This document shows, piece by piece, positions 1 through 11,201 of a stretch of DNA of 64,000 bases. The first letter of the stretch is position 1. The number at the start of each line of letters is the position of its first letter. The position numbers and the translations under genes were made by a program. The DNA comes from Ustilaginoidea virens (lineage: Eukaryota > Ascomycota > Sordariomycetes > Hypocreales > Clavicipitaceae). The notes beneath the pieces are model-generated. The model was given only the letters and a program-made list of their open reading frames with translations, searched no databases and was not told the origin of the DNA. Where the stretch lies: contig NC_057316.1 of NCBI RefSeq assembly GCF_000687475.1, positions 4,154,001 through 4,218,000 on the forward strand, read 5' to 3'.

Positions 1-2430
1 CCTTGCCTTGAAGGAACCCGATCCATGGTCAGCGAAATCCATGTGGGAATAGCAAGCATGACCCTGCCACTGCGCGGCATCCCTTTGTTCGCCCCATCTG
101 TCGCGGTTTCGCGTTCTTTATCTGGGTGATGTCAAGTTTTCATCGCCTCCAGGGCCCCTTCGTCCCGTGTTTTTCTGGTCATCTTCTATTTTTAATTATT
201 ATTTAATCATCTTTAATTATCTTTCATCAATTTTTTTTTTGTTGTCTGTCCCTTCTTTGTTCCTCGTTTCGTGCTGTATTTCAGTACGACTGAAACCTTA
301 ATTGAGTACTGTCCCCAATGATGAGCATTTGCATTGCGTAAGGTAGGTAGTCTGAAAGGTACATGTAGCTCTGGCAGGCAATGGCTCCAGTGCTGGCGTC
401 ATGGCACTGCCCACGTACATGGTACATAGTCTGGTCGCGGCCTGGTCATCTTAACTATCAGTTAACCCAACTCGAAGCAAAGAGGCCTGGCCTGCTTGGC
501 AGCCCACCCGGTCCCCAAGATCATATCATGTCCAGGCAAAGCTTGCAGGTGGGATGGGGTAGCCGGCCATCCGTGAATTGAATGCAACCGCGTACATGTA
601 CATGAACAGAGGGACGATGATGATGGTTGATGATGGTTGATGATGGTGATGATGAAGCACTCGGTCAAGACAACGCTGCGTCTTTTGCTGCACATGGGAC
701 AAACCAGGTAGGCAGGCATTGGGTCGGATTCGCGATACACGTCCCGCTTGGCCGATTTGCGCCCTCTTGAGACCAGCACATCATCCGGCGGCGGCCCCCT
801 TTGCCGCGGGCTTTGCTGATCAGGCGAGTTTCATGTTGACGAGCCGAGCAATTAAGTGACCCCCTCGCCCGCTCCAAGTCGCCCGGCAGGTCCAGCCACG
901 ACGAAACTTGCGGGACGCAGAACATCTCTGCAGCTTCTTCACCGGGACGCCCGACGGGGACGCACGACGCCTCGGCCGCAGGTACCGTGGCGCGCCTCAG
1001 CTGTGACAAGGACGCACCAGACACGGCTGCAGACTCCCCCTCTCGGCGAACTCATTTCAGCCATCCCACGAATGACGGGCAATCAGAATAGAATAACAAT
1101 AACAATAACAATAATAAAAAGACAGCGTGACCGGGAAATCAGGGGTGGCGTGCGGGCCGGATAGACAGCGCTTTTGCTTTTGGGGCGCTGCGGGTACCGT
1201 CTTGCCGATCTGCCGTGGGCGTCCGCCAGCAGCGGCATTACTCGCTGGCCGGCCAGTACGTCGATCCTGCAGGATGCGCGCATTTGGTATCCAGACGATG
1301 TCGTGCAGGAGTGCCTTGGGGCGACTTGTTGCGCATTGACTCGTGGCGGGTCGGGCGGTGTGTCATCGAGGCGGCTGGCACGCTCGCGCTTGCAAAAGAC
1401 GAGGGAGAAAGAAGACGCAGCAATGGAGGGATGGTAAGAGATCCTGTAGTGCCCCTTGGTTCTTTTCTGGTTGCGGGTTCGTCGAGGATCCCTGGCTGCT
1501 GTATAAGGAGAAAGAGTGAGAGAAAAAACGCCTCGTCCCCAAAGATAAGAGCAGAAACTAGAAAAACAGAGTGGATGAGTGGATGGATGGATGGATGGAT
1601 GGATGAATAGGTAGCTGAAAGAACAAAGGACAACATGACCACGGCCGAAACTGCAGAATGGAAGCCCAACCGCAAAGGAGAGTCCGTCTCCCAACGCCGT
1701 TCGAGATGCTCAAATTCACCATACTTGGGCCTCGCTCCTCTCTCCAACTCGGTTCGGTGCAGGTGCTCTTGCGTAGCCTCAATCTTCGTTCAATGACGCC
1801 CGCCAGACCTGCAAATGACAATAGCTCTTGTCCACCGGGCTTCCCCGATGCAAGGATGACGTTGCTTCGGTTCTGACTAAAACTCCTCATCTCTAGCACC
1901 TGTGCCTGTACCACGCACGGCTCCTCATATCCCACTTTTGGGGATTCCCTTGCCACCTTGCGCCGTCGTTGAGAATCCACTCTGACCACTCAATGTGTCC
2001 TCGTCTGCTGCGGCAGGTCGTGCATGAGGCGGATCTTGACCGCCGTCTCTGCTTTAAGAGGCGGATACCTTATGACCGAATGGGGAGAGAGGCAAGTCAA
2101 AGCCGGGAGGGAGGCGTTGCATTGTCTGTGCTAGCACAAGGCTCAGTTTCGCTACCATACTCGCGTTGAAACCATCGAGCGACATGTCGCCAAGAGCCAA
2201 CGAGTGCTTCACATATTGACAAGGGTCGCTGCGTGTAACCTCTTCCACCTCTGTGAAGCACCAGCAATTGTGCCGTGAGGTCCCCCTATTGCCCGGGGGA
2301 AACCCATCCAGTTACGCCGGCTCCTGAGAATGGCTCCGTGTGACGGTAATCTCCATGCAACTCGGATGACCAAGATCCTTCATCTGACATGACGCCCGAA
2401 CAAGCGTTGGCTAAATGCCGGAGAGGTGAC
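1..2430. other. gene-poor spacer at left edge
   Basis: I see no supportable gene here. Open frames on both strands are short, overlap one another and carry low-complexity peptides derived from simple repeats. The stretch contains a GATGATGGTT-type run near 616-655, T-rich runs near 180-245 and an ATGG microsatellite. It may hold the downstream flank of the decayed transcription factor to its right. Confidence 0.6.
1580..1605. repeat. (ATGG)n microsatellite
   Basis: About six tandem copies of the tetranucleotide ATGG. It produces Ser-Ile-His-Pro repeats in open frames on the opposite strand, which is why those frames should not be taken as genes. Confidence 0.85.
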
Positions 2431-2439
2431 GTCCGGGGT

Positions 2440-4440
2440 GCTGTAGCGACCGTACTTCCCGTCATCTCGGTTGAGCAAAGAAGCGGTATCTTCAGGCAAC
2501 GTCGCAAACTTATTTCCGTCGCCCTTTTCCGTGCGAGGACGCCCAGCATACTAGGAATGCGAAGGGCAAATGGCCAGTCGCCGGGCTATTTTTTCGACGT
2601 GTTTGACGCCGTGGATAATGTCTCGCCTGGCACTTCCTCTCCGGAAGGTCGAGCAAGTGGACAGTGCATGGGCTGTGCATCATGTAGACAGCAATTTTGC
2701 AGATTTGCCGCAAACCATGGACTCTTGGTGCAAAGCCTCATGAGCTTGGAAATGGCATCTGCATTAACAGAGCATTATTCTTTCGAGGCGAAACGTGACC
2801 GGGTGGCGGCGACGCAGCCGAGGGATACTTCAGGAATGGCCGAAAAGGATGCATGTACTGTAAATGAAACAACATGCTGCCACGACAAGGAGTGTGTCAG
2901 TGTCAGCCGACTTGCCCTCCTAGCAGATGGAATAAGTCAGTTGCGCACGACAAGTCGCTGCACAAGGGTGTCGTTTGGAAGCTGGCAGTCGGCAGGCTCA
3001 AACTCCTTGGGTTGCGCCTTGTGCCCGCCACCGTTCCGACGTTTGATGAATTTCGCTCAGCTTCGCTCAGCTTCGGTAGCTCGGCACACTTGGCACGTGG
3101 CCGACCAATGTGATTTGAGTGGTCAAAGAATACCAACAGAATCGCTGCTGATTTGCAGGGTTCCGGATCGGGTTCGTGACGGCTGCTGGCGTGACTGGTC
3201 AAAGCCTTTGCCGGTCTACCGTGACCAGCTGACTTCATCCGCCAGAGAAACGTCAAACTTTGAAACGCTGCAATAAGCTTCGGGAAGCTGGGGTAATCTG
3301 CCCAAGAGGTTGGACCAGCATTTTATCGACGACGAAGCATCCCCAGCAGGTAATCTTTCGGGCGTCAATCTCATCTGCTGCATGTACTCCCTACCAGTTT
3401 CTGTAGCCTCGAGATTGAAGCCAATGTCTTGAGCCATGAGAAAGCTCATGCTGCTATACACCCAACCTTTGGCTTCACCGCCGCAGCCTGCATCTCTCAC
3501 AGGCATGAAGGCCAGCGCCTGAACTGTGACGAGGCAAGGCTTGGCGAATTCTTCATTGTCCACGACCAGCCGCGTCGTCTCGCAAAGAAACCATCGCCTT
3601 TGGTCTGGAAGTCGCCAGGTTTTGGAATGCGCTCCAGGTAAATTGGTTGACCGACAACCAAGGCGAGCATGGCATTCACCACAGAGGTGAGCAGTACTTT
3701 GTAGAGCGACGTAGGGTAACATTGGCCCGATCCTGCATAGAAAACCCGAAAAATAGCTCCTATGACAAGGTGGTGAAGTACGGAAAGCGATAGAAGAAAT
3801 ACATGTCGATAAGATGGCCCAGGAGATTGGAGTCGGCTGTGAGGTTGGTCCATGATACGAACGGTGTTGCCGTTTATTAGCTGCTTGCTGATTGGAGCGA
3901 AGGTCAAGCTCGGCAGTCTCGTTCCGTGAATCTCCAAAGAATGCGACGTGCCACCAATGGAGCCGACGAATTCATTTTCGGATCGAAGTTGACTCACTTT
4001 GCGAGCCAACTCCTTCTCGCGCCGGAAGGCTAGAGAGTCGCCAAAGTCATGGTTCTTTCCTCCGGTGTGGCTGCGCGGCGGTCTGCATCTGGGTTAACAA
4101 TACGTTGCGCCTCGGACTCTAGGTTATCACAGGAGTGGATTTTGTGAGCAATTGAAGACACGTCGTCTTCCGAGGCGCTGAGAATCATCTCCGCGAGCAC
4201 CTGCAGCGCCCTATCCTGTATCCTTGGGATGTCAACTTTTTCACGGTAAGACACCTTTCCGTCGATAGTCGGAATTTGGGTCATTTTTACACTCCGTGCT
4301 ATGGAGCTCGCGCAAGCTGCACAGCTCGGTGATTCGCCATGGCATTTGGATACTGCGTTGGCGGCAGGCAGCACATATCGTGCTAATGCATCGTCGCTTT
4401 TGACTACCTGGCTAGCGAAATCGGCACGTCGACGTAACTT
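2440..4440 (-). pseudogene. decayed Zn2Cys6 fungal transcription factor
   Basis: Reading the minus strand in shifting frames recovers all parts of a Zn(II)2Cys6 binuclear-cluster regulator in the right order. At about 4390-4240 the zinc cluster is split over frames: CAACRQR, then SKCHGESPSCAAC one base out, then TECKNDPNSDYRRK back again. Near 3860-3740 the start of the fungal-specific TF domain reads ADSNLLGHLIDMYFFYRF and ends in TAG shortly after. Near 3480-3420 comes GWVYSSMSFLMAQDIGFNLE, then CWSNLLGRLPQLP near 3320-3280. Near 2690-2560 are VYMMHSPCTVHLLDLPE and, after a shift, RRDIIHGVKHVEKIA. Frame changes fall within a few bases, so introns cannot explain them, and in-frame stops occur. 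It should make no functional protein. The + strand open frame of 295 codons across 2389-3276 is its antisense shadow. The family is confident; the target genes are unknown. Confidence 0.8.
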
Positions 4441-4449
4441 CATCCTGGC

Positions 4450-5590
4450 AGCGGCGAGAGAGGCGGTACCCAAGCTTACCAGTCACATCTGCCGCTGCGT
4501 GGACTCCTCGACGTCCAAGAATCAAGTCGGACCAGACCGTCTTGGTTACGCACAAGTTGGAGCGGATTGAACAGGTGCCGGGCAACAGGGGAGCGAGGTG
4601 GCCAGGTAGTGCCACGCATCATAGATGCGACTCTGTGAAGCAGTGAGCAGAGAGCAGCAGGCCTTGCCAATGTTGTCGTTCACCGGATTTGCAACGCCAA
4701 GGCTTGGAGTGGACAATCCGAGTATCAAGATCGGGAATCGCGAGCAACAGGCGTAAGCGTGGCCGAGTACCGGTGGTCACCAACAGCAATGAGTGACGGT
4801 GGTCTGCCGATGCTTCGAAGCGGCAGATAAGCATGTGTTGCTAGATCTGGTCTGACTCATGGGAAGCTTGAAATCGTGCCTAGACCCTTGACGCTCGAAG
4901 CCGTTTGTGGGGTTTGGAATCCAGATTACATACCTCGGGACTTTCTAATGAGGTTACGGACGATGAGATGAGCGGCTTGGCCAATTGGCTGGTGGCGTTG
5001 GCGTTGGCGTTGGCGTTGGCGTTGGCGTTGCTGAACTTTGGGCTGATAAGCAGGAGCGACCCGACCCGCACTGCCACTGTACCAATCACTCCGTACCCAA
5101 TGGTTCTCGTGCCAGCTATGTACGAGGCAGGTACGATGGCACGCCAAGCTGGTTCCGTTCCAGGTGACAACAACCTGAAGTCGCCCCCGCTTGTCAGGCC
5201 TCCTGTTAAATGTCCGTCATAGCCCTCTCGGTGATGATTATTCCAAGCCGTCTGAGCACATGTCGGGATAATAGACATCAACAGCCGTGCAAGTCAGCAA
5301 GACGAAACGCTGCAGCCCAACAGCACAAAGACTTTTCGACTGTGTAGATGAAACATGCAAATCTAGACCTCTTTTCCGACCAACAAGTGTACATGTAGAA
5401 TGGCCCAAGCCCCGTAGATTTCTCTCCCCTTTGCCTTCACTAATAACATTTGGTTGCATGAAAAATCAGGGCAGAAGCCTCCAATGGGGAAGCAATCGCC
5501 CACTCTAGTGTGCAGAGAAGCCACATCCTCTTTCTCCATCGCCCTCCCCCGCTTCCCTTGAAATCGTGTTTCTCCAGCGAAATCACCGAC
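4450..5590. other. spacer between decayed regulator and uS4m gene
   Basis: I find no gene. A minus-strand frame at 4880-5281 contains Asn-Ala repeats made by a GGCGTT microsatellite plus a short hydrophobic stretch, with no recognisable domain. The stretch may include the former promoter of the decayed regulator. It holds one ACTCCGTAC word near 5089. Confidence 0.5.
4994..5030. repeat. (GGCGTT)n hexanucleotide repeat
   Basis: Six tandem copies of GGCGTT in non-coding DNA. The length is a multiple of three, so it stays open in several frames and generates spurious Ala-Leu, Gly-Val and Asn-Ala repeat peptides. Confidence 0.9.
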
Positions 5591-7407
5591 CTAACCACGC
5601 TCCAAGTACCAGTTGTGTGTCAATTGGCTGGTCAGGTAGCTGAAAGGAGTGGGGACCTCGGCCATGCCCTTGCGTGCAATAGGATGGCGTATGTAGACAG
5701 CGGCGCAGATGTTGGGATTCACTTCGAGATAGCGAGGGATAAAAGCAAACGGCGACATGAATGGTCGAGGTCGCCATGGTGTCGCGTACGGTTTCGACTC
5801 GTCGACGGGGTTCTCTTCGTCAGTTATCAGGAGCTGGGCAAGCTTGCGCATCTCTTCTCGGGAGAGTTGTGATTCGCCCATGATGCGAACTGCCTTTTCC
5901 TTTTGCTCCTCTGACAAGGCTTCAAGCCCCTTGTCCATCTGGCGCTGTCGATTAAGCTGGGTTTGTTGGCCTTGTTCGGAAGCAACTGCGCCAGTGGACG
6001 AGGCTTGCGAGGTCTCCTGGGCCGAAACAGGATTATGGATGGTGAGATCTTCAAAGCTTTTCCGCATAAGTTCGTGGCTGCTCATCTGGAGCTCTAGTTC
6101 TTTAATGAGGTCCCGCATATCAAGAGGTTTATCCTCGGCGTGTGACAGGAATCGCTTGGCGTCTGCGCGGAAAAGTCGCAAACTCTTCTTTTCCTTTGCC
6201 GAGAGCTCCTTTGGGTTGTTCTTCAAGATCTTCTTGACATCCTTGAGGAGGAATTTCAGTGCACGATTGTTCAGTTTCCAAGCCTCCTCTGGAGAAAGAG
6301 CCTCTCCTCCCGGTACAGAGTCTGCATCTTTTGCGGCATCTGATTCCAATCCCTCCGTCGACCTTTTTGTGGGTGTTTCTGAATCATTGTCCCCTTTATC
6401 GGTAGCCACGTCGCTTGATGAGGTCTCACCAGACTTATTGGCTGTCGCTTTTTCAAGAGCCGTTTTGTAGAACGCTTCCGCCTTCTTCTTCCGGGATTCT
6501 AAATTTTCCGCCAGGCGCTTATCACCCTGGGCCACCTTTTGCTGACCAGTTCCGTACATGACCTTATCGATGTCAACTTGGAACATGTCGCCAGGGTTCA
6601 GCTGATAAGACGGGTGAAGCATCTGGCGGAAACGAAAGGTTAGTGACCTAATACAGTTCTTCGCAGCCGCCAACTTGGGCGGCAAGACAATCTGACCTTT
6701 TTGCCATTGACCTTGACGGCTCCATGGAGGATAAATTGTCGCGCCTGGCGCACGCTGCTGGCGAATAAGGCGCGGAATACAGCCGTATCCAGCCTCCGTT
6801 CCAGAGGAGCAAACGTCATCTGCATATATGGAGTCATACTAGTGAACTGGTCGGACAGGAGCTTGTTGATGTCGCCAAAAAGAGGCGGTCTACGTCTTAA
6901 TCGTTCTTGGGTGCTCAGTGCGGGGGCCTTGGAGTATGATTCCGCCGTCAGATGAGACGTAGACAGACCAGAGCCCCGGCCAGTGGCCTGCTCTGAGCCA
7001 TCGTGGGCAGCCAGATATTTAGGCGGTAGGTCGACAGCCGACAGAAGGCGCCGCGAGAATAGGCGCACCCATTTCTTCTCTGGAATATGCTCGCCATGGT
7101 AGGCTCTTGTTTTCGACTTTGCCGCCCATTTCTGCTGGAAGAATGTCGGAGTGCCTCGAATCTGTGGTTCCCGTCCAGCGTTCCGGTATAGGTTATACAA
7201 ATTGTACTTATTCCATGACTGGCGCAGTTTCTGAGCAGTCGAAAGAAAGGAGGGGGTAAAGGGTGTATATTAGCATGACTGGCCGCGCAGAAGAACGATG
7301 ACGGAAAGATGTAGGGGAACTGAGACCAAACTAATGGTCAGCGACATGGCGTCAAGAGCTAGTCTTACCGGTCTGATGAGACTATAAAACCTGTACGGCT
7401 TACGCAT
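5591..7407 (-). CDS. nam9: mitochondrial small-subunit ribosomal protein uS4m (Nam9)
   Basis: Mitochondrial counterpart of ribosomal protein S4, a primary 16S-type rRNA binder of the 37S subunit. Three exons join in phase: 7407-7369 (13 codons starting [13 protein letters not shown]), 7230-6697 and 6622-5591, giving 534 residues. The S4 RNA-binding domain lies at about residues 145-205 ([20 protein letters not shown] through [10 protein letters not shown]) and crosses the second intron; the joined reading [17 protein letters not shown] matches the family pattern. The first intron has a consensus GTAAG donor; the second has GTCAGA with a clear CACTAAC branch site. The C-terminal half is a charged, coiled-coil-rich extension ending with an [24 protein letters not shown] tail conserved in fungal Nam9. 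The first exon serves as the likely start of the import presequence. Divergent from ctf18. Confidence 0.9.
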
Positions 7408-7837
7408 CTTGACCAGAGCTGCCGCTGTATGGCTGGCTGTCTGGGCTGGCTAGCGGACAAGATGGATGTTGCCTTGTCGTCTGAGTTTCAGGAGCCGAGT
7501 TCAATTTGTCTTGTCCAAATTTTTGACGTAGCTCGATTGGGTCGTCGGTCATCCGGTGGGTTTCCCCGTCCGGATCTTGGATTGATGAGTCAGCGGCCCT
7601 TTGGACTTTGGTGTGCGGAATAGAACAGTGGATCCACTAAACGCGCTTCCCCGGATCACAACGCGTCTCTCGGGTTGGCTTTCAAGGCAGGGTTACGAAA
7701 ACCAAATTTCTGCTCCCACGCATCGATCTGAACACAAAAAAGTGAAGCGTTTCAAGTCACCTGTGGCGGAGAAATCCTGAAATTTGACGGGTTTTTAGTA
7801 CCATTTTCGCGTCTTGTTTCAGCAGAAAGCATGAAAA
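7408..7837. promoter_or_regulatory. divergent intergenic region, uS4m / ctf18
   Basis: About 430 bases between two divergently oriented start codons, so it should carry both promoters. I see no clear TATA box. An ATG at 7831 lies just before the ctf18 start in another frame and opens a short overlapping uORF. Confidence 0.5.
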
Positions 7838-10800
7838 ATGCCATCTGCTGCCCCGGACTCACGAGGAGCTTCGAAGCGCACAACACCTCACGAATTCGAG
7901 CCAACAAAGCCCAAAACACATGTCAAAGTGCCATTTATAATAGATGATGACGACGAGGCTACCGAGGGCGAGACTTCAGGCTCACAAGATGCCCATATAA
8001 CAAAAAAACGCATGCTTCATCATCCTTCCCGACATGGCAAAGGTTCTGTCACGACGGAACGAGAGATTACTGATAGTGCCGACGTTGCATCTCAAAGAAA
8101 TGGGGAGAAAGACAGCCGGCCTATACCCAGCCTCGAAGGGCCCCCAAGCTGGTCACTTCAGTCGTCAATCTTCTCCGGCTCAATCCTTCAGCACATGGCG
8201 CCGCCCAGCTACACTGCCAAGACCTGTTGCGGCAAGTCGGCAACGATCAAGCAACGGACAGCGTCTGCTGTAGTATCGTACGAATCAATTGTCGCAGCCC
8301 GTTCAAAGACAAAGGAAGGGAGAGCGAAGCGAAGCTACTATGGCATAGACATCCACGATCTGATCAGTAGGGCGACAAAGGATGACGCCAACACAACCGA
8401 GCCAGCTGCGGGCGAACCAGATGTGCCCTTTGCATCTGTGGAAACCAAAATCTCAGAGGGAAGGCCAAAAAAGTCTCTGCTGTGGACTGAAAAGTATCGC
8501 GCAAAAAGGTTCGTGGACTTGTGTGGCGACGACAGCACCAATCGACATGTGTTGCGATGGTTGAAACGATGGGATCCAGTCGTATTCCCTGGCCAAGCCA
8601 GAGTTAGACGTGCCGTCGCAAGGCGACCTGGTTTGAAGCAGCAAGTGGAAGAGGAGAAGCCGCACCGCAAGATATTGATGCTTACTGGACCCCCTGGACT
8701 GGGCAAGACGACTTTGGCGCATGTCTGCGCGAAACAGGCAGGATACGAGGTAGTAGAGATCAACGCCAGCGATGATCGAAGCAGGGACGTGGTCAAGAAC
8801 CGGATACGACCCAGTTTGGGAACGGAAAATGTGAAAAATGTTGCCAACAACAAGAATGCTGATGGCTCTCACAAGGTGGCGAAACCAATCTGTGTCATCG
8901 TTGATGAGGTAGATGGTGTGGTATCTGGTTCTGGTGCGTCCGGCGAAGGTGGCTTTGTCAAAGCCTTGATTGACCTGGTTATGGCCGACCAGAAGAGCGC
9001 CGCCGCTACCCTGTTGGGGTCTACCGCCGAGAGCAACCGCAAGAAGAAAAGAGGCGATGACTTTCGGCTGTTACGACCACTCATCCTCATCTGCAACGAT
9101 GTCTACCACCCGGCACTCAAACCGCTTCGACAGTCGAATCTAGCCGAGATTGTTCATGCCGGTCGGCCGTCTCTGGACGTGGTCGTAGGTAGAGTGAAGA
9201 CGGTTTTCGAAAAGGAGGGCATACCATGCGACAAGGACGCAGCGCGGAAGCTTTGCGAAGCCGCGTGGGGCATGACGAGCGGCATCGACGCCAAGCGCGG
9301 AGCAAAGAGCACGGTTGAAGGCGACTTGCGCGGCGTCATGGTGGTGGGGGAGTGGGTAGCGGGCCGATTCCGAGCCTGTTCCAGGGGCGTCAATCAGCGT
9401 CTGACCCGGCAGTGGGTCGAGGACAACATCCTCCGCGACGTCTCGAGCGGCGCTGCTGGCTCGAGAGGCCTCGGTCGAGGCAGCGTGCGGGATATTGTTC
9501 AACGGCTCTTCCAGGAAGGCGGGGGCTTCCCCAAGCAAGCCATGGATCTAACCCGATCCAAGACGCAGCAGCAGCTCGAGCAGCCCCAGGCGGAACTGGG
9601 ATTCGGGGAGCAGCAGAAGAAGCACGCCATGGACCGGTTGCGCCAGATGGTCGAGACCAGCGGGGAGATTAGCACCATCATGACCGAGATATTTGCCGAG
9701 TACCCCGGCCGCGAGTTCAACGACGACATCTACCTCACCAAGCCCAACCTTGCCTACGACTGGCTGCACTTCCACGACGCATGCCAGTCACGGCTCTACG
9801 CAACCCAGGACTGGGAGCTGGCACCTTACTTGAGCCAGCCAGTCCTCGCATGCCACCACCTGTTCGCCTCGCCAAAGAAGCACTACGCCGACCCCAGCGG
9901 CGGTTTCCATCCTGACAAGCGCTGGAACAGCGCGGGCCAGGAAGCAGACGACAACGGCGCGCAGCCGCCGCCATTCTCGGGGCCCCGGGCCGACTTCCAT
10001 GCCCGAGAGGCGGAGAAGCAGAATCGGTCGCAGCTCCAGGCCCTCCATGGACAGCTCAGTCCGACTCTGATGAGGTCGTTCCGCAGCCCCGAGGACGTGG
10101 CGACCGAGTTTCTGCCCTACCTCGTCCGTCTGGTCTCCCCGGACGTCAAGCCAGTCGTCGTCGGCGGCAGCCAGGGTTCAATGGCCAGCGTTCGCAAGGA
10201 GAGTGAAAAAGCCATGGTCAAGAGGGCGAGCGAGATCCTCGCCGACGTGGGTGTCGTCCTGCAAAAGGGAAGGATTGAAAACGAACCTAGTTCTTACGGA
10301 GGTGGTGCGCACTACGTCTATCGTCTGGAGCCGTGAGTTGACACCCTCTCCGCCCCCGCCTCCCTCTTTTTTTATTTTTATTTTTTTTTTTCCCCTTTGG
10401 CGAATTTCCCCAACCCTGCGCACAGCGTCCCGCAGACAACGTCTTCCTGACAAGGTAAATCCCCAGTGACCTCGACTCCCTGTCCACCTTTGAAACAGGC
10501 ACTTTCCTCCCCTCGCTCGCACCCGCCCGCTATGCCGTCCGCCAAGTCCTCGATCAGGAACTTGGCCGGACCTTGGCCCTCAGGGCGAACAACACCCGGC
10601 AGGCACGCTTCCTAGCCGGGACGGACACGACGCAACCCCCCCCTCCGGCGGCTTCGGACGAAAGCCAGAAGAACGCCCGCGCGGCCACCCAGGCCATGGA
10701 GGCAGAAACAGTAGTCAAGAGGGATTTCTTTGGAAGAATCGTCGAGGCGAGGCCATGGGTAAAAAGTGATGGCGGTGGTGTGGACAAGAGGGGTAGTGAG

Positions 10801-10896
10801 ACGGAGGAGTGCAAAATCTGGGTCACGTATCATGAAGGACTGAACAATGCGGTGAGGAAGCCGATTTCCCTGCAGGACTTTTTGCAGGCCCTGTAA
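7838..10896 (+). CDS. ctf18: Ctf18, RFC-like clamp loader large subunit
   Basis: AAA+ ATPase that replaces Rfc1 in the Ctf18-RFC complex, loads or unloads PCNA, and acts in sister chromatid cohesion and the replication checkpoint in the nucleus. Exon 1 is 7838-10332 and exon 2 is 10467-10896; the join uses GTGAGT / CCCCAG and gives 974 residues. Walker A is GPPGLGKT at 284-291 and Walker B is CVIVDEVDG at 352-360, followed by the sensor region LLRPLILICNDVYHPALKPL. The second exon supplies the conserved tail (PDLDSLSTFET then YAVRQVLDQEL) and ends SLQDFLQAL, the segment that binds Dcc1-Ctf8 in this family. Residues 1-210 are a variable acidic/basic extension. The start is the first in-frame ATG; an upstream out-of-frame ATG overlaps it, so the true start could differ. 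The gene is convergent with the flavocytochrome gene 300 bases away. Confidence 0.93.
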
Positions 10897-11201
10897 GCGC
10901 TTCTTTTTTGTTTTCTTTCCCTTTTTTTTGGGGGGGAGAGGGGGGGGTCCGCCTCGGAAAGCCATGGGCGGACGCGTCGACGAAGCAACGACTGGGGAAT
11001 CGAGGGCTTTTTCGAACAAAAGCGTACTTTGATCACCGCGCGCCTCCCCGGGGCTTGGTGTGACAGTGAGCGCAGCCAGTTTGGTTTGCGGAGTTGGTCA
11101 GCATTCATCTTACATCTTACATCCTTCTACTCCGTACAAACAATGGCAAAAGCTCGTGTAAAATGTGACAACAAGTGGCTGATGTCCTGAAACCCCCCAC
11201 A

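Noticed and set aside
2389..3276. 295-codon open frame on the + strand
   Set aside because: It lies antisense to the recognisable C-terminal part of the decayed transcription factor, has no domain of its own and shows an erratic composition.
4880..5281. 133-codon minus-strand frame with a hydrophobic stretch
   Set aside because: Its centre is an Asn-Ala repeat made by the GGCGTT microsatellite and nothing around it resembles a known protein.
10333..10466. Two separate introns in the ctf18 3' region
   Set aside because: Using the internal CACAG acceptor and the AAGGTAAAT donor would leave a second intron of about 12 bases, which cannot be spliced; one 134-base intron fits.
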